A stretch of 39,105 bases of DNA, taken from assembly GCA_025056555.1 (NCBI GenBank), contig JANWVZ010000011.1:1-39105 (forward strand), given 5' to 3'. Below, one piece after another: positions 18,765 to 28,397 of the stretch; within the stretch, counting starts at the first letter, position 1; every line of letters starts with the position of its first letter. Source of the stretch: Gemmatales bacterium (GTDB taxonomy: Bacteria > Planctomycetota > Planctomycetia > Gemmatales > HRBIN36). The notes under the pieces were generated by a model. That model was not told the origin of the DNA. It ran no database searches and worked only from the letters and a program-made list of their open reading frames with translations. The position numbers and the translations under genes were made by a program.

Positions 18765-19724
18765 TTACTGTTGCTCGAGGCGCGACAGCCAGACGGCGAC
18801 GGGTGTGCCTCGGGGAGGAACAGCGTCGGGGTTGGCTTCAAAGAGCAGTCCTTCGACTTCCTGGTCAGAACTGCGAATCGGCAGGTCAAGTAAGGCGACG
18901 TTAAAATTCGAGGTGCAAATGACCCTCCCGAGGTTGGCGCCGAAGAAAGGTTTACCTCCCGGCTCGAGAGGGTCGAGGAATTTGCTGCCCGCGAAGACCC
19001 AGTCGTAGCGCGGGGTTTGCTTCTTATCCACATCGCGGAGCCAGCGCTGGGCCGGCACGATGACCAACTCGCCAACTGCATTCCGATAGGCGCAACGCAC
19101 ACGAATGCGGTCGCCCTGGGGCGGAATGAAGACCCGTTGGCCGTTTTCTTCCCGATACTCCATCGGTTTGCCTGGCTTGGCCCCAATGGCCAACAGTGCC
19201 AGATAGAGGTGGAGGGCATCCATGTCGGCGGAGAGAATGGACTCGTGATTCTTCTCAGCTTTGTGCGTAGTCAGGAGATGTTCCACCAGGCCACTGCGAA
19301 GAACAACTATGGCACTGACACTGACTTGACGGTCGTCCCCGGGCCGAATTACCAACAGGCGCAAAACCGCCAAGGGAGCCACTCCACTCGGCCCACAACG
19401 CAGCCCCAACGAGTGCAAAGCGCCCTGCGCCAACTCACGAATCGCGGCATCGCTGGGCTGACGCACTTGGACAAAGACGTTGGGCCCAACGGCGACTTGC
19501 GTGGAAAAGAACCATTCCCCTGCTTCCGTGCCATAAGCCGACCGTCGCCACGAAGCCACGCCATTCGCCTGCGTCGGGCTGACCCTCGGCTTAGCTTTAT
19601 TCGTTTGAGCTTCCTGCTTCTCTTCCTTCTGCTCCCCTCCGGAGGAATGATTGAAGCAGCCCACTGAACACAAAATCAGCGCCAGGATAGCCAGTCCGAA
19701 GGCCAACTGCGATATACGAATCAT
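18765..19724 (-). CDS. Lipoprotein with a YdjY-like domain
   Basis: Signal peptide with lipobox 'LILCSVGC'. C-terminal 'KNHESILSADMDALHLYLALLAIGAKPGKP...APAQRWLRDV...YDWVFAGSKF...ICTSNFNVALLDLPIRSSDQ...FEANPDAVPPRGTPV' resembles YdjY-domain proteins. Confidence 0.7.
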   Translation of the reverse strand: MIRISQLAFGLAILALILCSVGCFNHSSGGEQKEEKQEAQTNKAKPRVSPTQANGVASWRRSAYGTEAGEWFFSTQVAVGPNVFVQVRQPSDAAIRELAQGALHSLGLRCGPSGVAPLAVLRLLVIRPGDDRQVSVSAIVVLRSGLVEHLLTTHKAEKNHESILSADMDALHLYLALLAIGAKPGKPMEYREENGQRVFIPPQGDRIRVRCAYRNAVGELVIVPAQRWLRDVDKKQTPRYDWVFAGSKFLDPLEPGGKPFFGANLGRVICTSNFNVALLDLPIRSSDQEVEGLLFEANPDAVPPRGTPVAVWLSRLEQQ

Positions 19725-20061
19725 AATCGTCTCCGGGAGCCCCTAAGTATAGCTGCGCCAACCCATAGCGATTCTACTATTGTCATTAGATGCGGGAATC
19801 AGCCTTTCGACAAGAGGCAGCGTTCAGAGGCCAGATAACCCCATGCCGCTTCCATGAACGCGGGGAAGCAGCATTGCGAAGTAAGTCGAGTGCGGATGCG
19901 GTCCGAGAGCACCCGCGCTTGTTTCGTAAGCGCTCCTTCTGGCCCGCGTCATCAGCGCCATCGCTGCAGCCACGACTCATTGCGGAACCTGATACTGTCG
20001 AGCGCACGAAATACTAAGTTTGCCCGAGCGAATGCATGATAGATTGGACTCAGACGGCCAT

Positions 20062-21384
20062 CTAATCCGGTAACGGGCGTCCCTTCGTTTCCGGGGCGAA
20101 CCAGATGATCAGTAAACCCAGCGCATACACCAAGCTCGTCGTGGCCCCGGCTTGAGCATAGTTGCCGTGAAAGATCTCCTGAATTAGAGTGCCTGTAAAT
20201 ATCGCACCAACTGCCGCTACGACCCGACCGACATTGAAACAAAAGCCCTGACCTGTGGCGCGCACCCGAGTCGGAAATAACTCTGGAAAGTAAAGCGGAA
20301 ACCATCCATAGAAGGCCGCGGTGATGCCCCCCGTCAGGAGTACCATTGTCATAAAAGTCCAATCAGCAGTGTGGCTGGAAAAATGCCAGGGCCAGCGAAA
20401 GAGCATGGCACATAACAAGAGCGAGGCGACGCACATGCTGAAATAACCGAGCCGACGACTCACCGCCTGCCCGACCACGCCGCCGAGAAACGCAAACAGG
20501 CACGCTCCCAACCCCGAACAGATTTGCGCTAAGCTGGTCTGCCACTGTGCATGGGTCTGGCTATTGACCCACGGAGGTATCCATTGAACTGAGCCCCAGG
20601 TGCCAATGAGCGCGATCGCTCCTAACAGCGAACCGACCAAGGTATTCGAGGCGATGCCGGGGCGGAAAATCTCTATCAGGTTAGGGCGTGGCCCTGATTC
20701 CGAGGCCTCCTGCCAGCGTTCCGATTCGGGAACAAAATACCGAATAAAGAACGTCAGCAACGCGGGTAAGGCACAAAATCCTAAGACCCAGCGCCAGCCC
20801 CCCTGCGCGATAGGCAATCCGGCTGCCTCAAATCCCCAGGCTAATAACGCAGCCAGGGTGAACCCCACATTGGCCGCGGCGCCGATGAGACCTGCCAACA
20901 TCGGCCGGGCGTGCGCGGGCCATTTTTCCATAACTAAGGCGACGCCTAAAGCCCATTCCCCGCCCATACCTAACGCTGCTAAGAATCTAAGTCCTAATAA
21001 TTGCCAACTGTCCTGAGCCAGACCGCATAAGCCTGTGAATAACGAGTAGGTGAGCACACTTAGCATCAGTCCGCGGACGCGTCCCAGTCGGTCGCCAATC
21101 CACCCGAAGAGCCAACCGCCTAAAGCCGCTCCAACTAGGAAGGCCGCGGTAATACGACCATACCACGAGCCTGTTTGTTGTTGCGCTATCCGAAAGACTT
21201 GTTCATAACCCGGATCGCTCTTATTCAAGGCTTCCAGCTTCGAACGATGCCCTAACACGTCTAATAACGCGGGTCGGGCTACGGCAGGGAAAATCCCCAT
21301 TTCGAAACCATCGAAAAGCCAACCTAATAATGCGGCCACTAACGCCAACCACTGCCCCCGCGTCGCCTGACTGTACCAGCGCAT
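20062..21384 (-). CDS. MFS transporter (metabolite:H+ symporter-like)
   Basis: About 12 TM segments. 'LLGWLFDGFEMGIFPAV', 'GWIGDRLGRVRGLMLSVL', 'LGMGGEWALGVALVMEKWPAHARP', 'PLYFPELFPTRVRATGQGFCFNVGR'. Confidence 0.93.
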   Translation of the reverse strand: MRWYSQATRGQWLALVAALLGWLFDGFEMGIFPAVARPALLDVLGHRSKLEALNKSDPGYEQVFRIAQQQTGSWYGRITAAFLVGAALGGWLFGWIGDRLGRVRGLMLSVLTYSLFTGLCGLAQDSWQLLGLRFLAALGMGGEWALGVALVMEKWPAHARPMLAGLIGAAANVGFTLAALLAWGFEAAGLPIAQGGWRWVLGFCALPALLTFFIRYFVPESERWQEASESGPRPNLIEIFRPGIASNTLVGSLLGAIALIGTWGSVQWIPPWVNSQTHAQWQTSLAQICSGLGACLFAFLGGVVGQAVSRRLGYFSMCVASLLLCAMLFRWPWHFSSHTADWTFMTMVLLTGGITAAFYGWFPLYFPELFPTRVRATGQGFCFNVGRVVAAVGAIFTGTLIQEIFHGNYAQAGATTSLVYALGLLIIWFAPETKGRPLPD

Positions 21385-21675
21385 CAATCACCTCATTTCA
21401 CCATTTCATCAGGATGACATAGCAATAGGCTTAGTGGACTTAGCAGGTTATATACATTTCGTCGAGCAAGTATAAATGAGTGTTGAGCGTTCTCCATGCT
21501 ACCCCTGGAGCATTTAGTAGCTACTTGTGCTTTATTCGCACTTGCGAGGCAGTCATGACCGCCAGACTATCAGCTGGCTAGGCTCTTGGCGACTAGTTGG
21601 CCGTGTTGAGCCAGCATCGGCTAAGGAGTCATGAAGCTGGGCTTTAGAAGGCTTGGCTCAATCGTGCCCTTGACG

Positions 21676-22509
21676 CTAAGATTGGGCGACGGATTTCTTC
21701 GCGGCTAATGCACGCGCCATGTGCTGGACTAAATTCTTCATGACAAAACCGCGAGACGGGGCAATGTCCACGCGGACACCTAGCTCACTCAGGCGTTGCT
21801 GAACGACAGGGCCGACAGCGGCTACATAGGTACGTTCCAGTCCTTGCCGTAAGAGCTTCTCGAAACCGCGTTGCTGAGCCACCTCGAAGAGGCGATCCAC
21901 CTGGGGCGAGCTGGTGAACGCGATAGCGTCCACCTCACCGCGGGCCAGACGTTCGATGAGTTCCGCCACCCGGTCGGCATCACTCGCCGGCGCATAGATG
22001 TAAGGCATCACCTCAAAAACCTGGGCACCGCGGCGTAACAGGTAATTGTGTAATTCCGGGTTCGGTTGGCCATAGAGCGTAACGCCGATTCGTAAGTTCG
22101 TTAGGTCCTCCCGCTCTAAACGCGCGATGACGCCGGCCGTGGTCGGAGCCTCGGCTTGCATGTCGCTGGTCAGGCCGAGTTCTCGCAGCGCCTGAAGCGG
22201 CTTCGGGCCACGTGTGAGTTTGCGGGTCTTGCCCAAAGCGGCAAGATAAGCATCACGCCAACCCGCCCGTTCCGCGAAGCCGAGGAGTCGCCGGACTGCT
22301 TCGCCCGTCATCAGGATGACCAGGTCAAATTGGCCTGCCAGGAGCTTTTCCAACCAGTCGAGCACGGGCCGTTCATCGGGGTTATCTAAAATCGCTACCA
22401 TCGGACAACGCAGCGTGCTGGCCCCCTCGGCTTCCAGCAGGCTGACGAATTCGTCGAGCTGGCGATGTTCGGGCACTGCCACGGTGAAGCCCGCGAGTGG
22501 TTTTTCCAT
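21676..22509 (-). CDS. hemD: Uroporphyrinogen-III synthase
   Basis: 'PLAGFTVAVPEHRQLDEFVSLLEAEGA', 'VILMTGEAVRRLLGFAE', 'DAIAFTSSPQVDRLFEVA', 'YVAAVGPVVQQRLSELGVRVDIAPSRGFVMKNLVQHM'. Confidence 0.82.
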   Translation of the reverse strand: MEKPLAGFTVAVPEHRQLDEFVSLLEAEGASTLRCPMVAILDNPDERPVLDWLEKLLAGQFDLVILMTGEAVRRLLGFAERAGWRDAYLAALGKTRKLTRGPKPLQALRELGLTSDMQAEAPTTAGVIARLEREDLTNLRIGVTLYGQPNPELHNYLLRRGAQVFEVMPYIYAPASDADRVAELIERLARGEVDAIAFTSSPQVDRLFEVAQQRGFEKLLRQGLERTYVAAVGPVVQQRLSELGVRVDIAPSRGFVMKNLVQHMARALAAKKSVAQS

Positions 22510-22591
22510 GGCTCATTTTTCCTGTTTGCTGAAAAAGCATGTGCAGATTGGCTATGTCCGTCGGAATCCATCACGGTCGCTGAAAACAGCC

Positions 22592-24340
22592 TCACAGGTG
22601 CAACCATTGTTGTCGGACGACATCGAAGACACCGCGCGCCGTGATTTTCAGTTCGGGAATCACAGGCAGAGCCAGAAACGAAAGCGCCCCGAAGGGACAC
22701 GCCAAAGGGCATCCTAAGGACTGAGCCGCCTGACGCACCGCTCGGAGTTGCTCGCACACAACGTCGGCCCGCTCGGTCGAGAGCAAACCACCAAACGGTA
22801 ACGGTAATCGGGCCAGTACCTGTCCCTGGGCCACGGCGACGAAACCGCCACCTGTTTCCGCCAAAGCGCGCACCGCGACCAGCATGTCGCTCGGGTTGGT
22901 TCCCGCGACGATGATGTTATGGGAGTCGTGAGCTACTGATGAAGCTAGGGCACCGTGTCGGCGAAAGCCAAAACCGCTCACCAAGCCTAAACCGATTTTC
23001 CCACTGGCGCGGTGCCGCTCAATACTGGCGAGTAAGGCTACGTCCTCCTCCGGAGAAAACTCCCACTCGCCTTCGCGAAGTCGAACCGAACGCCGTTCGT
23101 GGCGGGTAATCAGTTGGCCAGGAATGATACCAATGACCGGACAGGTCGCACTGGCCGGGCGTAGGCGAAATGCCCCTTCATCCAGCGGGGGTAAGCGGAT
23201 GGTGTTTTCGCAGGGGACTGTACGAACCTCTGGCGGGCCAAGGTATTCACCGTCGCGTGCTACTAGCTGACCCGCGTGATAAACCAAGCGCACATTCATG
23301 CGTCGCAGGTCGTCCACGACCACGAGGTCAGCTCGGTACGACGGGGCAATGGCTCCGCGGTCGCTTAGGCCATAGTGTTGAGCCGGCACTAAGGTGGCGT
23401 GGCGCACCGCGACTTCTGGTGCTACCCCGGCCGTTATGGCGCGACGCAGCAAATAATCGAGGTGCCCCCATTGGCGTAAGTCATCGGGCAAAATGTCATC
23501 AGTAACCAAAGTCCAGCGGTCGCCTAACTCCCCGGAAACGACTCGGGGCAGCAGGGTGTCGAGATTATGGGCAATCGAGCCGTCGCGGATTTGGACTAAC
23601 ATACCAAGCCGGGCTTTCTCACGCGCTTCTTCCACGGTGGAAGACTCGTGGTCGGCCCGCATCCCAGCGGCGACGTATGCCTGCAGAGACAAGCCTGTGA
23701 CATTCGGTGCATGACCGTCAATGACGGACTTCTGCCGCTGGGCGGTCAGGATTTTCTCCAGCATGTAGGCCGAGCCGTTCCACACTGCAGGCAGGTCCAT
23801 CACTTCGGCCAGCCCCAGGACACGGTCGTGCCGCAATAAACTGGCAATCTCCCCAGCCCCGATGCTTGCCCCCGCATCTTCCCAAGCCGTAGCGGGTACG
23901 CAAGATGACGCCATAAAGTACACGTCCAGAGGCAGACCCATGCTGGCTTGAACAAGAAGTTCGATCCCGCGAACGCCAAGCACGTTGCCGATCTCATGAG
24001 AATCTGAAATCGTGGCCGCCGTGCCGTGAGGCACTGCTAATCGGGCTAATTCGCTCGGCAAAAGCAAGGTGCTTTCCAGGTGCATGTGGGAATCTATCAA
24101 TCCAGGTAACACGTATTGCCCTTGCAAATCCACCACTTGTCGCGCGGACCACGAAGCGGTGCCCACGCCCGCGATGTAACCGTCAGCCACGACGATGTTG
24201 GCCATTTCAGTGCGGCGGGTAAACACGTTGACCACCTGAGCATGGGTCAGGAGTAAGTCGCCCGGCTCTTGTCCCAGGGCGACACGAATGCGTCGTTGCA
24301 GGCGTGCCAAGTCGGACGAATCGCGCGCAACCTCGCTCAT
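22592..24340 (-). CDS. ade: Adenine deaminase
   Basis: 'YVLPGLIDSHMHLESTLLLPSELARLAVPHGTAATISDSHEIGNVLG', 'IDGHAPNVTGLSLQAYVAAGMRADHESST', 'VTDDILPDDLRQWGHLDYLLRRAI', 'VAHDSHNIIVAGTNPSDMLVAVRAL'. Confidence 0.95.
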   Translation of the reverse strand: MSEVARDSSDLARLQRRIRVALGQEPGDLLLTHAQVVNVFTRRTEMANIVVADGYIAGVGTASWSARQVVDLQGQYVLPGLIDSHMHLESTLLLPSELARLAVPHGTAATISDSHEIGNVLGVRGIELLVQASMGLPLDVYFMASSCVPATAWEDAGASIGAGEIASLLRHDRVLGLAEVMDLPAVWNGSAYMLEKILTAQRQKSVIDGHAPNVTGLSLQAYVAAGMRADHESSTVEEAREKARLGMLVQIRDGSIAHNLDTLLPRVVSGELGDRWTLVTDDILPDDLRQWGHLDYLLRRAITAGVAPEVAVRHATLVPAQHYGLSDRGAIAPSYRADLVVVDDLRRMNVRLVYHAGQLVARDGEYLGPPEVRTVPCENTIRLPPLDEGAFRLRPASATCPVIGIIPGQLITRHERRSVRLREGEWEFSPEEDVALLASIERHRASGKIGLGLVSGFGFRRHGALASSVAHDSHNIIVAGTNPSDMLVAVRALAETGGGFVAVAQGQVLARLPLPFGGLLSTERADVVCEQLRAVRQAAQSLGCPLACPFGALSFLALPVIPELKITARGVFDVVRQQWLHL

Positions 24341-24882
24341 GGCGCAGTCTCCTCCTGGGCCACGTAACCGATGTAGTCAAGTTCGCGGAAAGCCTCGGCA
24401 CAGTCGATACCGTACCCAACCACGAACCGGTCGGGAATTCGGAAGCCGACATAATCAATCGGCACTTCCAAACGTCGTCGGGCGGGCTTATCGAGCAATG
24501 CGCAGACCCGCAGGCTGGCCGGTGTCTTCTTTTTCAGGTGCTCGATGAGCCAAGCCGTGGTCAGGCCCGTATCTACGATGTCTTCGACGACCAGGACATG
24601 TCGGCCCGCGAGCGGAATGGTCGTGTCCAGTTGCAGGGTAATTTGCCCCGAGGTTTCGGTGTTTTTCCCGTAACTGGAAATTTTGACGAAATCACACTCC
24701 ACGGGTATGCGCAATTCACGAACCAAATCGGCGAGGAAGACGAACGCTCCTTTCAGCACTCCGACCAGCACGGGATATTGTTGAGCATAATCGCGGCGAA
24801 TCTCCTGGGCGAGTTCGCGAATCCGCTGGCGGATTTGTTCAGGGCCAATGAGCGGGCGCAGCTTCGGCTCGAGCGAACGCAT
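24337..24882 (-). CDS. hpt: Hypoxanthine phosphoribosyltransferase
   Basis: 'PVLVGVLKGAFVFLADLVREL', 'VDIVDTGLTTAWL'-type PRPP motif ('VLVVEDIVDTGLTT'), 'VDYVGFRIPDRFVVGYGIDCAEAFRELDYIGYV'. ATGA overlap with ade. Confidence 0.95.
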   Translation of the reverse strand: MRSLEPKLRPLIGPEQIRQRIRELAQEIRRDYAQQYPVLVGVLKGAFVFLADLVRELRIPVECDFVKISSYGKNTETSGQITLQLDTTIPLAGRHVLVVEDIVDTGLTTAWLIEHLKKKTPASLRVCALLDKPARRRLEVPIDYVGFRIPDRFVVGYGIDCAEAFRELDYIGYVAQEETAP

Positions 24883-25053
24883 AAGGGCGATTTCTTTCCG
24901 ATGCGACTGGCTAGGCCGGATTCATCATTCGCGTTAGCACTTTCAGCTTACAGCGCACCGTCTTTGGCGAAAATGGCAGCATGCGGCGTCCCATCCCAAT
25001 GGGTGCCGCAGCGGATTATAAAATGTTGCCCGACCAACAGGGCGACGACTGTG

Positions 25054-26571
25054 CTATTGGCCGTGAGCTGGTGCGCTGCTGGCTGAAGCTAAACCTGGCA
25101 CGTGCAAGCGAGCGGGCACGCCGAGAAACCGGGCTAATAAGTAGTAGGCAACTATCCCAGTTAGCAACGAATATACTCCCGTGGGATGCGCACGCCAGTG
25201 ATGCCACCAGCCTGCTGTGTCGAGTCCGAATAGTTTGCCGACCATGTCGTTATTGCTGATGCCAACCAGAAAGCCGATCAGCCAGGCGCCATACCCGGCC
25301 CAGTTGATCCCCTCGCGTGGCCCCGACCAGCGCCCGCCGCTGAGAGCGAAATCGGCGATCATGGCTCCGATAACGGGACCAAAACTGGCTCCGATCAGGC
25401 CGAAATACGGGGCCAGCTGCGCTGACGCCCCTGTGATCGCGATGAGGATACCCACGGTCGCCCCCGCTAAGGTGATAGGCACGCGAGCCTGCGGTTTGGC
25501 CAACATGGTCGAAAGACTGTTTCCGATGATGAACGAGCAAAAGCATGCCGGTGCCATCGAGCCAATGGCAAACAGAATCAGCATGATCTTAGCCAACCAG
25601 TTGGGCTGGCCGTTGGAAGTGTTGAGCATGGCCAGGGCGTCGCCATAACGCAGCGACATCTTACTGAAATCCTCGCCCGCAGCGCCAAAGGCACCAGCCA
25701 CGGTCAGGATCGCCAGCCCAGCGGTGAAAATGATTGGCACCCAAATTCCGAAGACGCCGCCCCATTTGACGTCATCCTCATGACGATTGTTAGAACAAAA
25801 GTCGGCACCCACTGCCCCCGCCGTACCAAAGAATCCTACTACCATCTGGACGATAAACAGTGTGCCGATGTTCACGTAGTCCACAGTATCCACCTGAGCC
25901 TGCCTTTGCATTTCCGCAAACTTAGTGAAATCGCCGTAGATCAAGGCTTGCAACGCGCCTACCAGTAAGAGCAGAATCGGCACAACAGGGAAAAATTGAG
26001 CCACCTTAGCCACGTACCCGATGCCCAGTCCCCCGATCAGCGCAAAGGCATAACCCCACACCAGAGCCATGCCGATGAAGAGCGGATCAAAACGCGGGGC
26101 CACTCGCTCGGCCGACAGTCCAAAGGCGCTGGCGTCCTCGACAATCCCGTAAGGAGTAATCGCAGGAAAACCGACGCCATTGAGAATTAGTTTCGTTGCG
26201 TAATAGGTGGCCACACTATACCAGCCGATTTGCAGCAGCCCCATGAAGAAACCTGGAATGAGGAATCCGCCTTTCGCGCCGAAGGTGCTCGTTCCCACGA
26301 TGTAAAGCGGCAGGCCGGTCTGCATACCTAACAAGCCGGGCACGTAATAGAAGAGCAAGTGGCACGCGGCGCCTGCGATCACGGTGCCGATGAGCAAGGC
26401 CCATAACCCGCCGTAACGAAGTCCCTCGCCCAACTGGTCGTAAAAAGCAATCCACAGGAAAATCCCCGCATAAGCAGGAGCCGTGTTCACGTACCACGGG
26501 GCACGCTTCTCCGCGGGAACCGGGCTGGCGGTACGTAAATAAGCGGGAGTGCCAGGGGTCTCGTTGGTCAT
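25054..26571 (-). CDS. NCS1-family nucleobase (cytosine/purine) permease
   Basis: Multi-TM. 'APWYVNTAPAYAGIFLWIAFYDQLGEGL', 'LGMQTGLPLYIVGTSTFGAKGGFLIPGFFMGLLQIGWYSV', 'FGLIGASFGPVIGAMIADFAL', 'GINWAGYGAWLIGFLVG'. Confidence 0.85.
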   Translation of the reverse strand: MTNETPGTPAYLRTASPVPAEKRAPWYVNTAPAYAGIFLWIAFYDQLGEGLRYGGLWALLIGTVIAGAACHLLFYYVPGLLGMQTGLPLYIVGTSTFGAKGGFLIPGFFMGLLQIGWYSVATYYATKLILNGVGFPAITPYGIVEDASAFGLSAERVAPRFDPLFIGMALVWGYAFALIGGLGIGYVAKVAQFFPVVPILLLLVGALQALIYGDFTKFAEMQRQAQVDTVDYVNIGTLFIVQMVVGFFGTAGAVGADFCSNNRHEDDVKWGGVFGIWVPIIFTAGLAILTVAGAFGAAGEDFSKMSLRYGDALAMLNTSNGQPNWLAKIMLILFAIGSMAPACFCSFIIGNSLSTMLAKPQARVPITLAGATVGILIAITGASAQLAPYFGLIGASFGPVIGAMIADFALSGGRWSGPREGINWAGYGAWLIGFLVGISNNDMVGKLFGLDTAGWWHHWRAHPTGVYSLLTGIVAYYLLARFLGVPARLHVPGLASASSAPAHGQ

Positions 26572-26883
26572 CGGGAGATTCCTCGTTTTCGCTCTGACAA
26601 CTAACTGTTACTTTTGTCGGCACCGCGTTGCCAATATACATACTCCGCCCGACCCAAGGAGCAACTGCTATCGGCAAAATTTCTGGCTCACCTGAGGTCC
26701 GGAAACAATATACGGTTCAAGGCAGGGGGAATCGCATAGCGCCCATAGAAACGGCTGATGCAGTTAGTTGCCGAATTGACTAAAACTCCTCGGCACCGCG
26801 ATTGCCTTAATGGCAACGTGGATATAGCTTATTACTACTGCGCAATGGAATTTTTCCGAACGGCTCACACAAGAGGAGTTGCT

Positions 26884-28224
26884 ATGAATCAAGCGAACCG
26901 GACTACTGCCGCGACGCGTCGCGAGTTCCTGCGAACCACCGCAGCCGGCACCGCCGCAGCTATGGCGACTTTGCGTCCTTGGGAACATGTCCCGGCAGTT
27001 CACCTCGCGGGCAGTGACGTCCTGAAGGTTGGACTGATCGGCTGTGGCGGCCGAGGTACAGGCGCTGCCTACAACTGCCTGCGCGCCGATCCTCACACGC
27101 GCCTCATTGCCCTGGCCGACCTTTTCCGCGACCGCCTCGAAGGTAGTCTCAGTACCTTGAAAAGCAACCCGGAAATCAACAAGCAGGTCGAGGTCACCCC
27201 TGATCGTTGTTTCGTCGGATTCAACGCTTATCGGGAATTATTGAGTAGCGGCGTGGATATAGTGTTACTCTGCACGCCGCCCCATTTCCGACCTGCTCAT
27301 CTCCAGGCTGCGGTCGAAGCGGGCAAGCACATCTTTGCGGAAAAGCCCGTAGCCGTGGACGCGCCTGGAGTACGCAAAGTGCTCGCCGCCTGCGAATTGG
27401 CGAAACAAAAGGGCTTAGCAGTTGTATCGGGGTTATGCTGGCGCTATCACCACGGCATGCGCGAGACCATGAAACGCGTCCACGACGGGGCCATCGGCGA
27501 CATTGTTACCATGCAGTGCACCTACAACGTGGGCTATCTCTGGGTGCGTACCTTAGCGGAAAAACAGAAGTACGGCTGGTCGGATATGGAATGGCAGTGT
27601 CGCAACTGGCTCTATTTCACCTGGCTCTCGGGCGACCATATTGTCGAGCAGCACATCCATAGCCTGGACAAAATGGCCTGGGCGATGCGCAATCAGTATC
27701 CGATTCGCTGTTGGGGTATGGGCGGACGCCAAGTCCGCGTGGAGCCCGATTACGGCCACATTTTTGATCACCACGCGGTGGTGTATGAATTCCCCGGCGG
27801 CGTGCGCCTGTACAGTTTCTGCCGGCAGCAGAACGGCACACATTCTGACGTTTCGGATCAGATTTTCGGCACTCAAGGAACCTGCGACATTCAGGCGTCG
27901 CGCAGTGATGGCATTCTTTTGTCCCGGCAAGGTCAGCGTCTCTGGTCGTCGCGGCAAGCGGTACGGGGACGGGATGACATGTATCAGAACGAACTGGACG
28001 AAATGCTCGCCAGTATCCGCGCCGGCCGACCGATCAACGACGGCGACTGGATGACTAAGAGCACGCTGATGGCCATCATGGGTCGCATGGCGACTTACAC
28101 TGGCAAGCTAATTACCTGGGAAATGGCACTCAACTCCAAAGAAGACCTGACACCTCCGAAATATGAATTCGGTCCGCTGCCAGTGCCGCCTGTCGCCAAA
28201 CCAGGCGTTACACCGTTTGTTTGA
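26884..28224 (+). CDS. Gfo/Idh/MocA family oxidoreductase with Tat signal
   Basis: 'TRREFLRTTAAGTAAAMATL' twin-arginine signal, 'LKVGLIGCGGRGTGAAYNCL' Rossmann motif, 'AGKHIFAEKPVAVDAPGVRKVL'. The ATG at 26884 has GAGGAG upstream; the ORF-track start is 26758. Confidence 0.93.
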   Translation: MNQANRTTAATRREFLRTTAAGTAAAMATLRPWEHVPAVHLAGSDVLKVGLIGCGGRGTGAAYNCLRADPHTRLIALADLFRDRLEGSLSTLKSNPEINKQVEVTPDRCFVGFNAYRELLSSGVDIVLLCTPPHFRPAHLQAAVEAGKHIFAEKPVAVDAPGVRKVLAACELAKQKGLAVVSGLCWRYHHGMRETMKRVHDGAIGDIVTMQCTYNVGYLWVRTLAEKQKYGWSDMEWQCRNWLYFTWLSGDHIVEQHIHSLDKMAWAMRNQYPIRCWGMGGRQVRVEPDYGHIFDHHAVVYEFPGGVRLYSFCRQQNGTHSDVSDQIFGTQGTCDIQASRSDGILLSRQGQRLWSSRQAVRGRDDMYQNELDEMLASIRAGRPINDGDWMTKSTLMAIMGRMATYTGKLITWEMALNSKEDLTPPKYEFGPLPVPPVAKPGVTPFV

Positions 28225-28397
28225 TGCCTACCCTGTCCCTCCGATGGTCTCGCTCAAGGGCGATGCAGCGACCAGCCACTCTTGCTCCAGACCTGATAAC
28301 GCTCAGCTTAGAAGCGACAGGTCCTGAGATGCGTATGGTTTAGCTTCGATTGAACAGGACTGTTGTTACGAAAAGCTGACCTCAGGAGGGATACCCT

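Noticed and set aside
19740-20060. Several overlapping short ORFs in the gap between the YdjY-like lipoprotein and MFS genes
   Set aside because: Mutually overlapping frames on both strands with low-complexity, Ser/Arg-rich translations typical of non-coding GC-rich DNA.
26572-26757. Possible purine riboswitch upstream of the NCS1 permease
   Set aside because: I looked for purine-aptamer-like conserved segments on the minus strand and saw none.
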